A stretch of DNA of 64,000 nt, taken from positions 4,960,001 to 5,024,000 of the forward strand of contig JAULJL010000003.1 of assembly GCA_030761205.1 (NCBI GenBank), in the 5' to 3' direction. The stretch is from Fremontodendron californicum (taxonomy: Eukaryota; Streptophyta; Magnoliopsida; Malvales; Malvaceae). The notes beneath the pieces were generated by a model, which did not search any database, was not told where the DNA came from, and worked only from the letters and a program-made list of their open reading frames with translations. Below are positions 24,300-37,884 of this stretch, piece after piece (within the stretch, counting starts at the first letter, position 1; the number at the start of each line of letters is the position of its first letter). The position numbers and the translations under genes are program-made.

Positions 24300-24640
24300 A
24301 AAACTCTGATACCATGTTAAGCATCTAACCTAAAACCAATTGGTAACAAGTGGAGAGGCTCAAGTTTAGGAAATATAAGACTTAATGGATGTGGGATAAT
24401 ACCACTTAACACTCTCCTATGTAGCTTACAGGGCCTACACTTAAACAACCTCACCAAGAGTTGTCAAGCTCACATGGGGTTAGGCAGGAAGAACAACAGA
24501 ACACAACCTAGGCTCTGATACCATATTAAGCATCCAACCTAAAATCAATTGGTAACAAGTGGAGGGGTCCAACTTTAATATAAGATCACAAAAAACCTAA
24601 TACTTAATAGATGTGGGATAACGTCACTTAACAACACTCA
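24300..24640. repeat. Two direct copies of a roughly 110-bp repeat
   Basis: The segments beginning CTCTGATACCAT at about 24304 and 24514 continue in parallel through AAGCATC..AACCTAAAA, CAATTGGTAACAAGTGGAG and GATGTGGGATAA, about 210 bp apart. The 23930-24660 region, with repeated TGTGGGA words, resembles LTR or solo-LTR debris of plant retrotransposons. No coding domain supports that assignment. Confidence 0.65.
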
Positions 24641-27600
24641 AGAGTCATTATTGCATGATTTCACTTCACATCCCATTAGAATCCCTAATATACTGTATTA
24701 ACTCCACCTTAAATCGTTAACCCAAAATCTGATAAATATGTGTAATGTCAAAAATTCAAGACTCAACTGCAGTTTAGTTAGTTTCTTTCTATAACTAAAA
24801 ATGAATTAGGAAGTGGCTCCTTGCAGCTTTATTTTCCAATTATGATGTCATATTTTGAGTTACAAAGTCCTTTAAAGAACTGAAAGATAAATATATGTGC
24901 AGATACGAATGAAGTTAATAAACTACTAAGTTTTACAAAAGCATTTCAATTTCGGAGGAAAATTATATCAAAAGTCATTAAAATTATATAAAAAATTATC
25001 AAAATTATATCAAAAGTTATAAAAACTATTAAGGTGCCAAAATTATATTAAAGATTATCAAAATAATACCAAAATTATATTAAATGTTATCAAAATCATA
25101 TCAAAGATTGCCAACTATATCAAAAATTATCAAAATTATATCAAATGTTATCAAAATTATATCAAATGTAACCAAAATTATACAAAGGTTATAAAAATAA
25201 CATAAGCATATTAAATGCTATCAAAATCATATCGAAAGTTACCAAAATTATTTCAAATGTTTCTAAAATTATATCTAATATTACCAAAAAAATCACAAAA
25301 ATTATCAATATTATATTAAATATTATATCAAATATCAAAGGTTACCAAGGTTGTCAAAATTATATTAAAGAGTATCAAAATTATATCAAAGTTCATTAAA
25401 ATTATATCAAAAGTTACCAAAATCATATCAAAGGTTATGAAAATTATATCAAAATTTAATAAAAGGATACAAAATTTTATTAAAGGTTACCAAAATTATA
25501 TCAAAGATTAGCAAAATCATAATTATACCAAAGGTTAACAGAATAGTATAAAAAGTTATCAAAATTATATCAAAAATTGTCAAAATTATACTAAATGTTA
25601 CCAAAATTATATTAAAAATTATCAAAATTGTATCAAAAGTTACTGAAATTACATCAAAGATTATCAAAATAATATCAAAAGTTATCAAAATCATTTCGAA
25701 GGTTAACAAAATTATATCCAAGGTTGTCAAAAATATATCAAAAGTTATCAAAATTATATAAGATTATCAAAATTATATCAAAAGTTATCTAATTTATATC
25801 AAAGTTTATTAAAAGGTTACTACAATTATATTAAAAATTATTAAAATTATATCAAAGATTATCAGATCAAAATTATACCAAAAGTTATCAAAATTGTATC
25901 AAAAGTTACTGAAATTATATCAAAGATTATCAAAATAATATCAAAAGTTATCAAAATCATTTCAAAGGTTAACAAAATTATATCCAAGGTTGTCAAAATT
26001 ATATCGAAAGTTATCAAAATTATATAAGGTTATCAAAATTATATCAAATTTTACCACAACTATTACAAAGATCATCAAAATTATATTAAAAGTTATCAAA
26101 ATTATATTATAGGCTTTCAAAATATTATAAAAAGTTATTAGAATTATATCAAAAGTTATCGAAATTATATAAAATATAACCAAAATTATATCAAATGTTA
26201 CCCAAATTATATTAAAAGTTGTCAAAATTAAATCAACGGTTATCAAATTATATAAAGTTATCAAAATCATATTAAAAGTTGTCAAAATCATATCAAAGGT
26301 TGTCAAAATTACATCAAATGTTATAAAAAATATATCAAAAACTATCAAAATTATTAAAAATGTTATCAAAATCATATCAAATGTTGCCAAAACTATTAGA
26401 AATGTTATCAAAATTATTTCAAATGTTATAAAAAAATTTACAAAGGTTTTCAAAATTATATCAAAATTTACAAAAATCTTAATAAAGGTTACCACAATTA
26501 TATCAAGAGTAACCAAAAATTATATCAAAAGTTATAAAAATTATATCAAAAGTCACCAAAATTATACCTAAGGTTACCAAAAGTATTACAAACGACATCA
26601 AAATTATAACAAAGGTTACCAAAAAGATGTCGAAATTGTAGTAAAGGTTTTCAAAATTATATCAAAGATTACCAACTATATCAAAGGTTACCAAATTATA
26701 TCAACAGTTTACAAAAATTGTATAAAAGTTATCGAAATTTTATTAAAAGTTATCAAAAATGACAAAATTATATTAAAAACTATCAAAATTATATCGAAGG
26801 TTATCAAAATTATTTTAAAGGTTCCTAAAATTATATTCAAGATTACCAAAATAATTACAAATATTATCAAAATTATATTAAATATTAACAAATATCAAAG
26901 GCTATCGAAATTATATTTAAGAGTATCAAAATTATATCAAAGGTTATTAAACTTATATGAAAAGTCACCAAAATCATATCAAAAGTTATCTAATTTATAT
27001 CAAAGTTTATTAAAATGTTACTACAATTATATTAAAAATTATTAAAATTATATCAAAGATTATCAGATCAAAATTATACCAAAGGTTATCAAAATTGTAT
27101 CAAAAGTTACTGAAATTACATCAAAGATTATCAAAATAATATCAAAAGTTATCAAAATTATTTCGAAGGATAAAAATATTATATCCAAGGTTGTCAAAAT
27201 TATATCAAAAGTTATTAAAATTATATAAGGTTATCATATCAAAAGTTACCACAATTATTACAAAGATTATCAAAATTATATTATAGGATTTCAAAATATT
27301 ATAAAAAGTTTTTAAAATTATATCAAAAGTTACTAAAATTATATAAAATATAACAAAAATTATATCAAATGTTACCAAAATTATATCAAATGTTGCAAAA
27401 GTTATATCAACGGTTATCAAAATTATATAAAGTTATCAAAATCATATAAAAGGTTACCAAAATCATATCAAAGGTTGACAAAATTACTTAAAATGTAATA
27501 AAAAAATTTATCTAAAACTGTCAAAAATATTACAAATATTATCAAAATCATATCAAATGTTATCAAAATTATATCAAAATTTACTAAAATTTTAGTAAAG

Positions 27601-30600
27601 GTTACCACAATTATATCAAGAGTTACCAAAAATTATATCAAAAGTTATCAAAATTAAATCAAAAGTCACCAAAATTATACGTAAGGTTACCAAAAGTATT
27701 ACAAAAGTTATCAAAATTATAACAAAGGTTACCAAAATTAATATCAAACGTTACTAAAACTATTACAAATATTATCAAAATTATATCAAGGGTTATCAAA
27801 ATGATATCAAAGGTATCAAAATTAATTAAAAAATTACCAAAAAGATACCAAAATTGTAGTAAAGGTTACCAAAATTATATCAAAAATTACGAACTATATC
27901 AAAAGTTACCAAATTATATTAACAGTTACCAAAATTGTATAAAGGTTATCAAAATTATATTAAACGTTATCAAAAATGACAAAATTATATCGAAAATTAC
28001 CAAAATTATGTTAAAAGTTCCTAAAATTATAGTAAAGATTTCCAAAATAATTACAAATATTAAGAAAATTATATTAAATATTAACAAATATCAAAGGTTA
28101 TCGAAATTATATTTAAGAGTATCAAAATTATATCAAAGGTTATTAAACTTATATGAAAAGTCACCAAAATCATATCGAAAGTTACCTGATTTATATCAAA
28201 GTTTATTAAAAGGTTTATATTAAAAAATATTAAAATTATATTAAAGATTACCAAAATTATATCAAAGATTATCAAAGCAAAATTATACCAAAAATTATCA
28301 AAATTGTATCAAACGTTACTGAAATTACATCAAAGATTATCAAAATAATATCAAAAGTTATCAAAATCATTTCGAAGGTTAACTAAATTATATCCAAGAT
28401 TGTCAAAATTATATCAAAAGTTATCAAAATTATATAAGGTTATCAAAATTATATCAAAGTTTACCACAACTATTACGAAGATTATCAAAATTATATTAAA
28501 AGTAAAAAATATATATTATAGGCTTTCAAAATATTGTAAAAAGTTATTAAAATTATATCAAAAGTTACCGAAATTATATCAAAAGTTACTAAAATTATAT
28601 CAAATATAACCAAAATTATATCAAATGTTACCAAAATTATATCAAATGTTGCAAAAATTATATCAACGGCTATCAAAATTATATAAGGTTATCAAAATCA
28701 TATAAAAAGTTACCAAAATCATATCAAATTTGAAAATATTACATAAAATGTTATAAAAAATATATCAAAAACTGTCAAAATTATTACAAGTGTTATCAAA
28801 ATCATATCAAATGTTGTTAAGACTATTACAAATGTTATCAAAATTATTTCAAATGTTATCGAAAATTTTACAAAGATTTTCAAAATTATATCAAAATTTA
28901 CTAAAATTTTAGTAAAGGTTACCACAATTATATCAAGAGTTACCAAAAATTATATAAAAAGTTATCAAAATTATAACAAAAGTCACCAAAATTATACCTA
29001 AGGTTACCAAAAGTATTACAAAAGTTATCAAAATTATAACAAAGGTTACCAAAATTAATATCAAACATTACTAAAACTATTACAAATATTATCAAAATTA
29101 TATCAAAGGTTATCAAAATTATATCAAAGGTATAAAAATTAAATCAAAAATTACCAAAAAGATACCAAAATTGTAGTAAAGGTTACCAAAATTACATCAA
29201 AGATTACGAACTATATCAAAGGATAATAAATTATATCAACAGTTACCAAATTGTATAAAGGTTATTGAAATTATATTAAAAGTTATAAAAAATGACAAAA
29301 CTATATTAAAAGCTATCAAAAGTATATCGAAGGTTACCAAAATTATTTTAAAGGTTCCTCAAATTATCTCCAAGATTACCAAAATAATTTCAAATATTAT
29401 CAAAATTATATTAAATATTAACAAATATCAAAGGTTATCGAAATTATATTTAAGAGTAACAAAATTAAATCAAAGGTTATTAAACTTATATGAAAAGTCA
29501 CCAAAATCATATCAAAAGTTATCTAATTTATATCAAAGTTTATTAAAAGGTTACTAGAATTATATTAAAAATTATTAAAATTATATTAAAGGTTACCAAA
29601 ATTATATCAAAGATTATCAAATCAAAATTATTCCAAAGGTTATCAAAATTGTATCAAAAGTTATTGAAATTACATCAAAGATTATCAAAATAATATCAAA
29701 AGTTAACAAAATCATTTCGAAGGTTAACAAAATTATATCAAAGGTTGTCAAAATTATATCTAAAGTTATCAAAATTATATAAAGTTTTCAAAATTATATC
29801 AAAGTTTACCACAACTATTACAAAGATTATCAAAATTATATTATAGGCTTTCAAAATATTATAAAAAGTTATTAAAATTATATCAAAAGTTATCGAAATT
29901 ATATCAAAAGTTACTAAAATTATATCAAATATAACCAAAATTATATCAAATGTTACCAAAATTATATTAAAAGTTGCCAAAATTATATCAACAGTTATCA
30001 AAATTATATAAGGTTATCAAAATCATATTAAAGGTTGTCAAAATCATATCAAAGGTTGTCTTTATTACATCAAATGTTATAAAAAATATATCAAAAACTG
30101 TCACAATTATTACAAATATTATCAAAATCATATCAAATATTTCCAAAACTATTAGAATTGTTATCAAAATTATTTCAAATGTTATCAAAAAATTTACAAA
30201 GGTTTTTAAAATTATATCAAAATTTACAAAAAATTTAATAAAGCTTACCACAATATTATCAAGAGTTACCAAAAATTATATCAAAAGTTATCAAAATTAT
30301 ATCAAAAGTCACCAAAATTATATCTAAGGTTACCCAAAGTATTACAAAAGTTATCAAAACTATAACAAAGGTTACCAAAATTAATATCAAACGTTACTAA
30401 AACTATTACAAATATTATCAAAATTATATCAAAGGTTAGCAAAATTATATCAAAGGTATCAAAATTATATCAAAGATTATCAAAAAGATACCGAAATTGT
30501 AGTAAAGGTTACCAAAATTATATAAAAAATTACCAACTATATCAAAGGTTACCAAATTATATCAACAATTACCAAAATTTTATAAAGGTTATCAAAATTA

Positions 30601-33600
30601 TATTAAAAGTTATCAAAAATGACAAAATTATATTTAAAGCTATCAAAATTATATCAAAGGTTTCCAAAATTATTTTAAAGGTTCCTAAAATTATATTCAA
30701 TATTACCAAAATAATTACAAATATTATGAAAATTATATTAAATATTAACAAATATCAAAGGTTATCGAAATTATACTTAAGAGTATCAAAATAGTATCAA
30801 AGGTTATTAAACGGTTACTAGAATTATATTAAAAATTATTAAAATTAGATTAAAGGTTACCAAAATTATATCAAAGATTATCAAATCAAAATTATACCAA
30901 TAGTTATCAAAATTATATCAAAAGTTACTGAAATTACGTCAAAGATTATCAAAATAATATCAAAAGTTATCAAAATTATTTCAAAGGTTAACAAAATTAT
31001 ATCCAATGTTGACAAAATTATATCCAAAGTTCTCAAAATTATATAAGGTTATCAAAATTATATAAAAGGTTACCACAATTATTACAAAGATTTATATCAA
31101 AAGTTAACAAAATTATATCAAAAGTTACTAAATTATATCAAATATAACCAAAATTATATCAATTGTTACCAAAATTATATAAAATGTTGCCAAAATTATA
31201 TCAACGGTTATCAAAATTATATAAGGTTATCAAATCATATTAAAGGTTGCCAAAATCATATCAAAGGTTGACAAAATTATATCAAATGTTATAAAAAATA
31301 TATATAAAAAACTGTCAAAATTATTACAAATGTTATCAAAATCATATCAAATGTTGCCAAAACTATTAGAAATATTATCAAAATTATTTCAAACGTTATC
31401 AAAATATTTACAAAGGTTTTCAAAATTATATCAAAATTTACTAAAATTTTAGTAAAGGTTACCATAATTATATCAAGAGTTACCAAAAATTATATCAAAA
31501 GTTAGCAAAATTATATCAAAAGTCACCAAAATTATACCTAAGGTTTCCAAAAGTATTACAAACGTTATCAAAATTATAACAAATGTTACCAAAATTAATA
31601 ACAAGGGTTACTAAAACTATTACAAATATTATCAAAATTATATCAAAGATTACCAAAAAGATACCAAAATTGTATTAAAGGTTACCAAAATTATATAAAA
31701 GATTACCAACTATATCAAAGGTTACAAAATTATATCAACAGTTACCAAAATTGTATGAAGGTTATGAAAATTATATTAAAATTTATCAAAAATGACAAAA
31801 CTATATTAAAAGCTATCAAAATTATATCGAAGGTTAGATTTCCAAAATAATTACAAATATTATCAAAATTATATTAAATATTAACAAATATCAAAGGTTA
31901 TCGAAATTATATTTAAGAGTATCAAAATTATATCAAAGGTTATTAAACTTATATGAAAAGTCACCAAAATCATATCAAAAGTTACCTAATTTATATCAAA
32001 GTTTATTAAAAGGTTTATTTTAAAAATTATTAAAATTATATTAAAGATTACCAAAACTATAACAAAGATTATCAAATCAAAATTATACCAAAGGTTATCA
32101 AAATTGTATCCAAAGTTACTGAAATTACATCAAAGATTATCAAAATAATATCATAAGTTATCAAAATCATTTCGAAAGTTAACAAAATTATATCTAAGGT
32201 TGTCAAAATTATATCCAAAGTTATCAAAATTATATAAGGTTATCAAAATTATATCAAAGGTTACCACAATTATTACAAAGATTATCAAAATTATATTAAA
32301 TGTTACAAAAATTATATTATAGGATTTCAAAATATTATAAAAATTTATTAAAATTATAACAAAAGTTACCGAAATTATATAAAAAATTACTAAAATTATA
32401 TAAAATATAACCAAAATTATATCAAATGTTACCAAAAGTATATCAAATGTTGCCAAAATTATACCAACAGTTATCAAAATTATATAAGGTTATCAAAATC
32501 ATATTAAAGGTTACCAAAATCATATCAAAGTTTGACAAAATTACATCAAATGTTATAAAAAATATATCAAAAACTGTCAAAATTATTACAAATGTTATCA
32601 AAATCATATCAAATGTTGCCAAAACTATTAGAAATATTATCAAAATTATTTCAAATGTTATCAAAAATTTTACAAAGTTTTTCAAAATTACATCAAAATT
32701 TACTAAAATTTTAGTAAAGGTTACCACAATTATATCAAGAGTTATCAAAATTATATCAAAAGTCACCAAATTATACCTAAGGTTACCAAAAGTATTACAA
32801 AAGTTATCAAAATTATAACAAAGGTTACCAAAATTAATATCAAAGGTTACTAAAACTATTACAAAAATTATCAAAATTATATAAACAGTATTAAAATTAT
32901 ATAAAATATTATCAAAAAGATACCAAAATTGTAGTAAAGGTTACCAAAATTATATCAAAAATTATCAAATTATATCAACAGTTACCAAAATTGTATAAAT
33001 GTTATGAAAATTATATTAAAATTTATCAAAAATGACAAAATTATGTTAAATTCTATCAAGATTATATCGATTGTTACCAAAATTATTTTAAAGGTTCCTA
33101 AAATTATATTCAAGATTTCCAAAATAATTACAAATAATATCAAAATTATATTAAATATTAACAAATATCAATGATTATCGAAATTATATTTAAGAGTATC
33201 AAAATTATATCAATGGTTATTAAACTTATATAAAAAGTCACCAAAATCATATCAAAACTTACCTAATTTATATCAAAGTTTATTAAAAAATTTATATTAA
33301 AAATTATTAAAATTATATTAAAGGTTACCAAAATTATATCAAAGATTATCAAATCAAAATTATACCAAAGGTTATCAAAATTGTATCAAAAGTTACTGAA
33401 ATTGCATCAAATATTATTAAAATAATATCAAAAGTTATCAAAATATTTTCGAAGGTTAACAAAATTATATCCAAGATTGTCAAAATTATATCAAAAGTTA
33501 TCAAAATTATATTAAAAGTTACCAAAATTATATTATAGCCTTTCAAAATATTATAAAAAATTATTAAAATTATATCAAAAGTTACCAAAATTATATCAAA

Positions 33601-34913
33601 CGTTACCAAAATTATATCAAACATAACCAAAATAATATCAAATGTTACCAAAATTATATTAAAAGTTTCCAAAATTATATCAAAGGTTATCAAAATTATA
33701 TATGGTTATCAAAATCATATTAAAGGTTACTAAAATCATATCAAAAGTTGTCAAAATTACATAAAATGTTAAAAAAATATATATCAAAAACTGTCAAAAT
33801 TGTTACAAATGTTATCAAAATCATATCAAATGTTTTCAAAACTATTAGAAATGTTATCAAATTTATTTCAAATGTTATCAAAAATTATATCAAAATTTAC
33901 TAAAATTTTAATAAAGGTTACCACAATTGTATCAAGAGTTACCAAAAATTATATAAAAAATTATCAAAATTATATTAAAAGTCACCAAAATTATACCTAA
34001 GGTTACCAAAAGTATTACAAAAGTTATCAAAATTATAACAAAGGTTAGCAAAATTAATATCAAAGGTTACTAAAACTATTACAAATATTATCAAAATTAT
34101 ATCAAAGGTTATCAAAATTATATCAAAGGTATCAAAATTAAATAAAAAATTACCAAAATTGTAGTAAAGGTTACCAAAATTATATCAAAAATTACCAACT
34201 ATATAAAAGGTTACCAAATTATATCAACAGTTACCAAAATTGTATAAAGGTTATCAAAAAGTTATTAAAAATGACAAAATTATATTAAAAGCTATCAAAA
34301 TTATATTAAAGGTTACCAAAATTATTTTAAAGGTTCCTAAAATTATATTCAAGATTACCAAAATAATTACAAATATTATCAAAATTATATTAAATATTAA
34401 CAAATATCAAAGGTTATCGAAATTATATTTAAGTGTATCAAAATTATATCAAAGGTTATTAAATTTATATGAAAAGTCACCAAAATCATATCAAAAGTTA
34501 CCTAATTTATATCAAAGTTTATTAAAAGGTTTATGTTAAAAATTATTAAAATTATATTAAAGGTTACCAAAATTATATCAAAGATTATCAAATCAAAATT
34601 ACACCAAATGTTATCAAAATTGTATCAAAAGTTACTGAAAGTAGATCAAATATTATCAAAATAATATCAAAAGTTTTCAAAATCATTTCGAAGGTTAACA
34701 AAATTATATCTAAGGTTGTCAAAATTATATCAAAAGTTATCAAAATTATATAAGGTTATCGAAATTATATCAAAAGTTACCACAACTATTACAAAGATTA
34801 TCAAAATTATATTAAAAGTTACATAAATTATATTATAGGCTTTCAAAATATTATAAAAAGTTATTAAAATTATATCAAAAGTTACGAAAATTATATCATA
34901 AGTTATTAAAATT

Positions 34914-35168
34914 AAAGGGATAATGTCCTGAATAGTCCCTAAAGTTTATCAAATTTGTCAATGTGGTACCTGTATTTTAAAAATGTTCAATGTGGTACCT
35001 GTACTATCAAACCGTGTATCAATATGGTACTTTGACTTAACACCGTTAAATATAGATGATTATGTGGCATTGACCAATCAGGTGATGACACGTGGTAGCA
35101 CATGATTTTTTAGAAATTAATATCTGAATTTTTGTTTAAAAAAAAAAAGAACATTTTTTTTTAAAAAA
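34914..35168. mobile_element. Non-satellite insertion in the array, one-armed Mutator-like fragment
   Basis: About 255 bp of unrelated DNA starts AAAGGGATAATGTCCTGAATAG, contains AATGTGGTACCTGTA twice and the word GACACGTGGTAGCAC, and ends in A- and T-rich runs. The wording resembles arms of plant Mutator-like MITEs such as the one at 55512. No matching inverted end or target duplication is visible, so the limits and class are uncertain. Confidence 0.55.
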
Positions 35169-37192
35169 ATTATATCAAAAGTTATCAAAATTATATCAAA
35201 AGTTACCCCAATTATTACAAAGATTATCCAAAGTATATTAAAAGTTACCAAAATTATATTATAGGCTTTCAAAATATTATAAAAAGTTATTAAAAGTATA
35301 TCAAAAGTTACCGAAATTATATCAAAAGTTACCAAAATTATATAAAATATAACCAAAATTATATCAAATGTTACCAAAATTATATTAAAAGTTTCCAAAA
35401 TTATATCAACGGTTATCAAAATTATATATGGTTATCAAAACCATATTAAAGGTTACCAAAATCATATCAAAGGTTGTCAAAATTACATAAAATGTTATAA
35501 AAATATATGTCAAAAATTGTCAAAATTATTACAAATGTTATCAAAATCATATCAAATGTTGTCAAAACTATTAGAAATGTTTTCAAATTTATTTCAAATG
35601 TTATCAAAAATTTTACAGAGGTTTTCAAAATTATATCAAAATTTACAAAAATTTTAATAAAGGTTACCACAATTATATCAAGAGTTACCAAAAATTATAT
35701 CAAAAGTTATGAAAATTATATCAAAAGTTACCAAAATTATGCATAAGGTTACCAAAAGTATTACAAAAGTTATCAAAATTATAACAAAGGTTACCAAAAC
35801 AAATATCAAAGGTTATCAAAATTATATCAAACGTTATCAAAATTATATCAAAGATTACCAAAAAGATACCAAAATTGTAGTAAAGGTTAATAAAATTATA
35901 TCAAAGATTACCAACTATACCAAAGGTTACCAAATTATATCAACGGTTACCAAAATTTTATAAAAGCTATCAAAATTATATCGAAAGTTACCAAAATTAT
36001 TTTAAAGGTTCCTAAAATTATGTTCAAGATTAACAAAATAATTACAAATATTATCAAAATTATATTAAATATTAACAAATATCTAAGGTTATCGAAATTA
36101 TATTTAAGAGTATCAAAATTATATCAAAGGTTATTAAACTTATATGAAAAGTCACCAAAATCATATCAAAAGTTACATAATTTATATCAAAGTTTATTAA
36201 AAGGTTACTAGAATTATATTAAAAATTATTAAAATTATATCAAAAATTATCAAATCAAAATTATACCAAAAATTATCAAAATTGTATCAAAAGTTACTGA
36301 AATTACATCAAATATTATCAAAATAATATAAAAAATTATCAAAATCATTTTCGAAGGTTAACAAAATTATATCCAAAGTTGTCAAATTATATCAAAAGTT
36401 ATCAAAATTATATTAGGTTATCAAAATTATATCAAAAGTTACCCCAACTATTACAAAGATTATCAAAATTATATTAAAAGTTACCAAAATTATATTGTAG
36501 GCTTTCAAAATATTATAAAAAGTTATTAAAATTATATCAAAAGTTACCGAAATTATATCAAAAGTTACCAAAATTATATCAAATGTTATCAAAATTATAT
36601 TAAAAGTTTCCAAAATTATATCAACGGTTATCAAAATTATATATGGTTATCAAAATCATATTAAAGGTTACCAAAATCATATCAAAGGTTGTCAAAATTA
36701 CATAAAATGTTATAAAAAGTATATCAAAAACTGTCAAAATTATTACAAATGTTATCAAAATCATATCAAATGTTGTCAAAACTATTAGAAATGTTATCAA
36801 ATTTATTTCAAATGTTAGAAAAAATCTTACAAAGATTTTCAAAATTATATCAAAATTTACAAAAAATTTAACAAAGGTTACCACAATTATATCAAGAGTT
36901 ACAAAAAATTATATCAAAAGTTATGAAAATTATATCAAAAGTCATCAAAATTATGCATAAGGTTACCAAAAGTATTACAAAAGTTATCAAAATTATAACA
37001 AAGGTTACCAAAACTAATATCAAAGGTTACTAAAATTATATCAAAGGTTATCAAAATTATATCAAAAGTTACCAAAAAAGATACCAAAATTGTAGTAAAG
37101 GTTAATAAAATTATATCAAAGATTACCAACTATATCAAAGGTTACCAAATTATATCAACAGTTACCGAAATTGTATAAAGGCTATCAAAATT

Positions 37193-37884
37193 TAGGGCTG
37201 TAAATGAACCGAGCTTGAACGAACAGGTCTATGTTCGTGTTCGTTTATTTATTTTTGAGCTTGTTCGTGTTCGGTTCGTGCTCGTTAAGGATTTTAAAAT
37301 TGTGTTCAAGTTCCGTTCGTTTAAAATTAAGTGTGTTCGTGTTCGTTTATTTAATGTTCATGAACAAGCTCATTTAAATTAAATGAACTTATTCGTTAAC
37401 AATAAATGAACATGTTCATGAACATATAATCGAACATGTTCGCGAACAATTAAAATTATGTTCATGAACAATAAACAAACAAATCTAAACAATTTTAACA
37501 AACAAATAAAAAAAATCAATTTTAAATTATTATTATTAAATATAAAATAATAAAATACAAACGTAATTAAATTAAATTTATTATTAAATCATTAAATTTA
37601 AGTTATTAAATAATATTAATTATATTATAAGTAAATAAAATAAAATAAACGAACATAAATGAGTTTTAAACAAACTAATAAACGAGTTTTAAATGAACGA
37701 TAAACGAGCTTGTTCGTGAACAAAACGAACCGAACACACATCTGTTTGAACTCGGTTCGTTTAATAACCGAACATTACAATTGTGTTCATAATCGTTTAT
37801 TTAGCTTAATAAACGAACATAAACGAATAAAAATCGAACTGTTCACGAACGGTTCGTCGAACGCTCTGTTCGTTTACAGCCCTA
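37193..37884. mobile_element. hAT-like MITE, 692 bp, inserted in the satellite
   Basis: Its ends are inverted repeats: TAGGGCTGTAAATGAAC at the left and, read inward, TAGGGCTGTAAACGAAC at the right. The 8-bp satellite word TCAAAATT flanks it on both sides (37185-37192 and 37885-37892). The interior is full of GTTCGTGTTCG and GAACAT words, with no transposase. The perfect duplication and intact ends suggest a younger event than the array. Confidence 0.93.
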
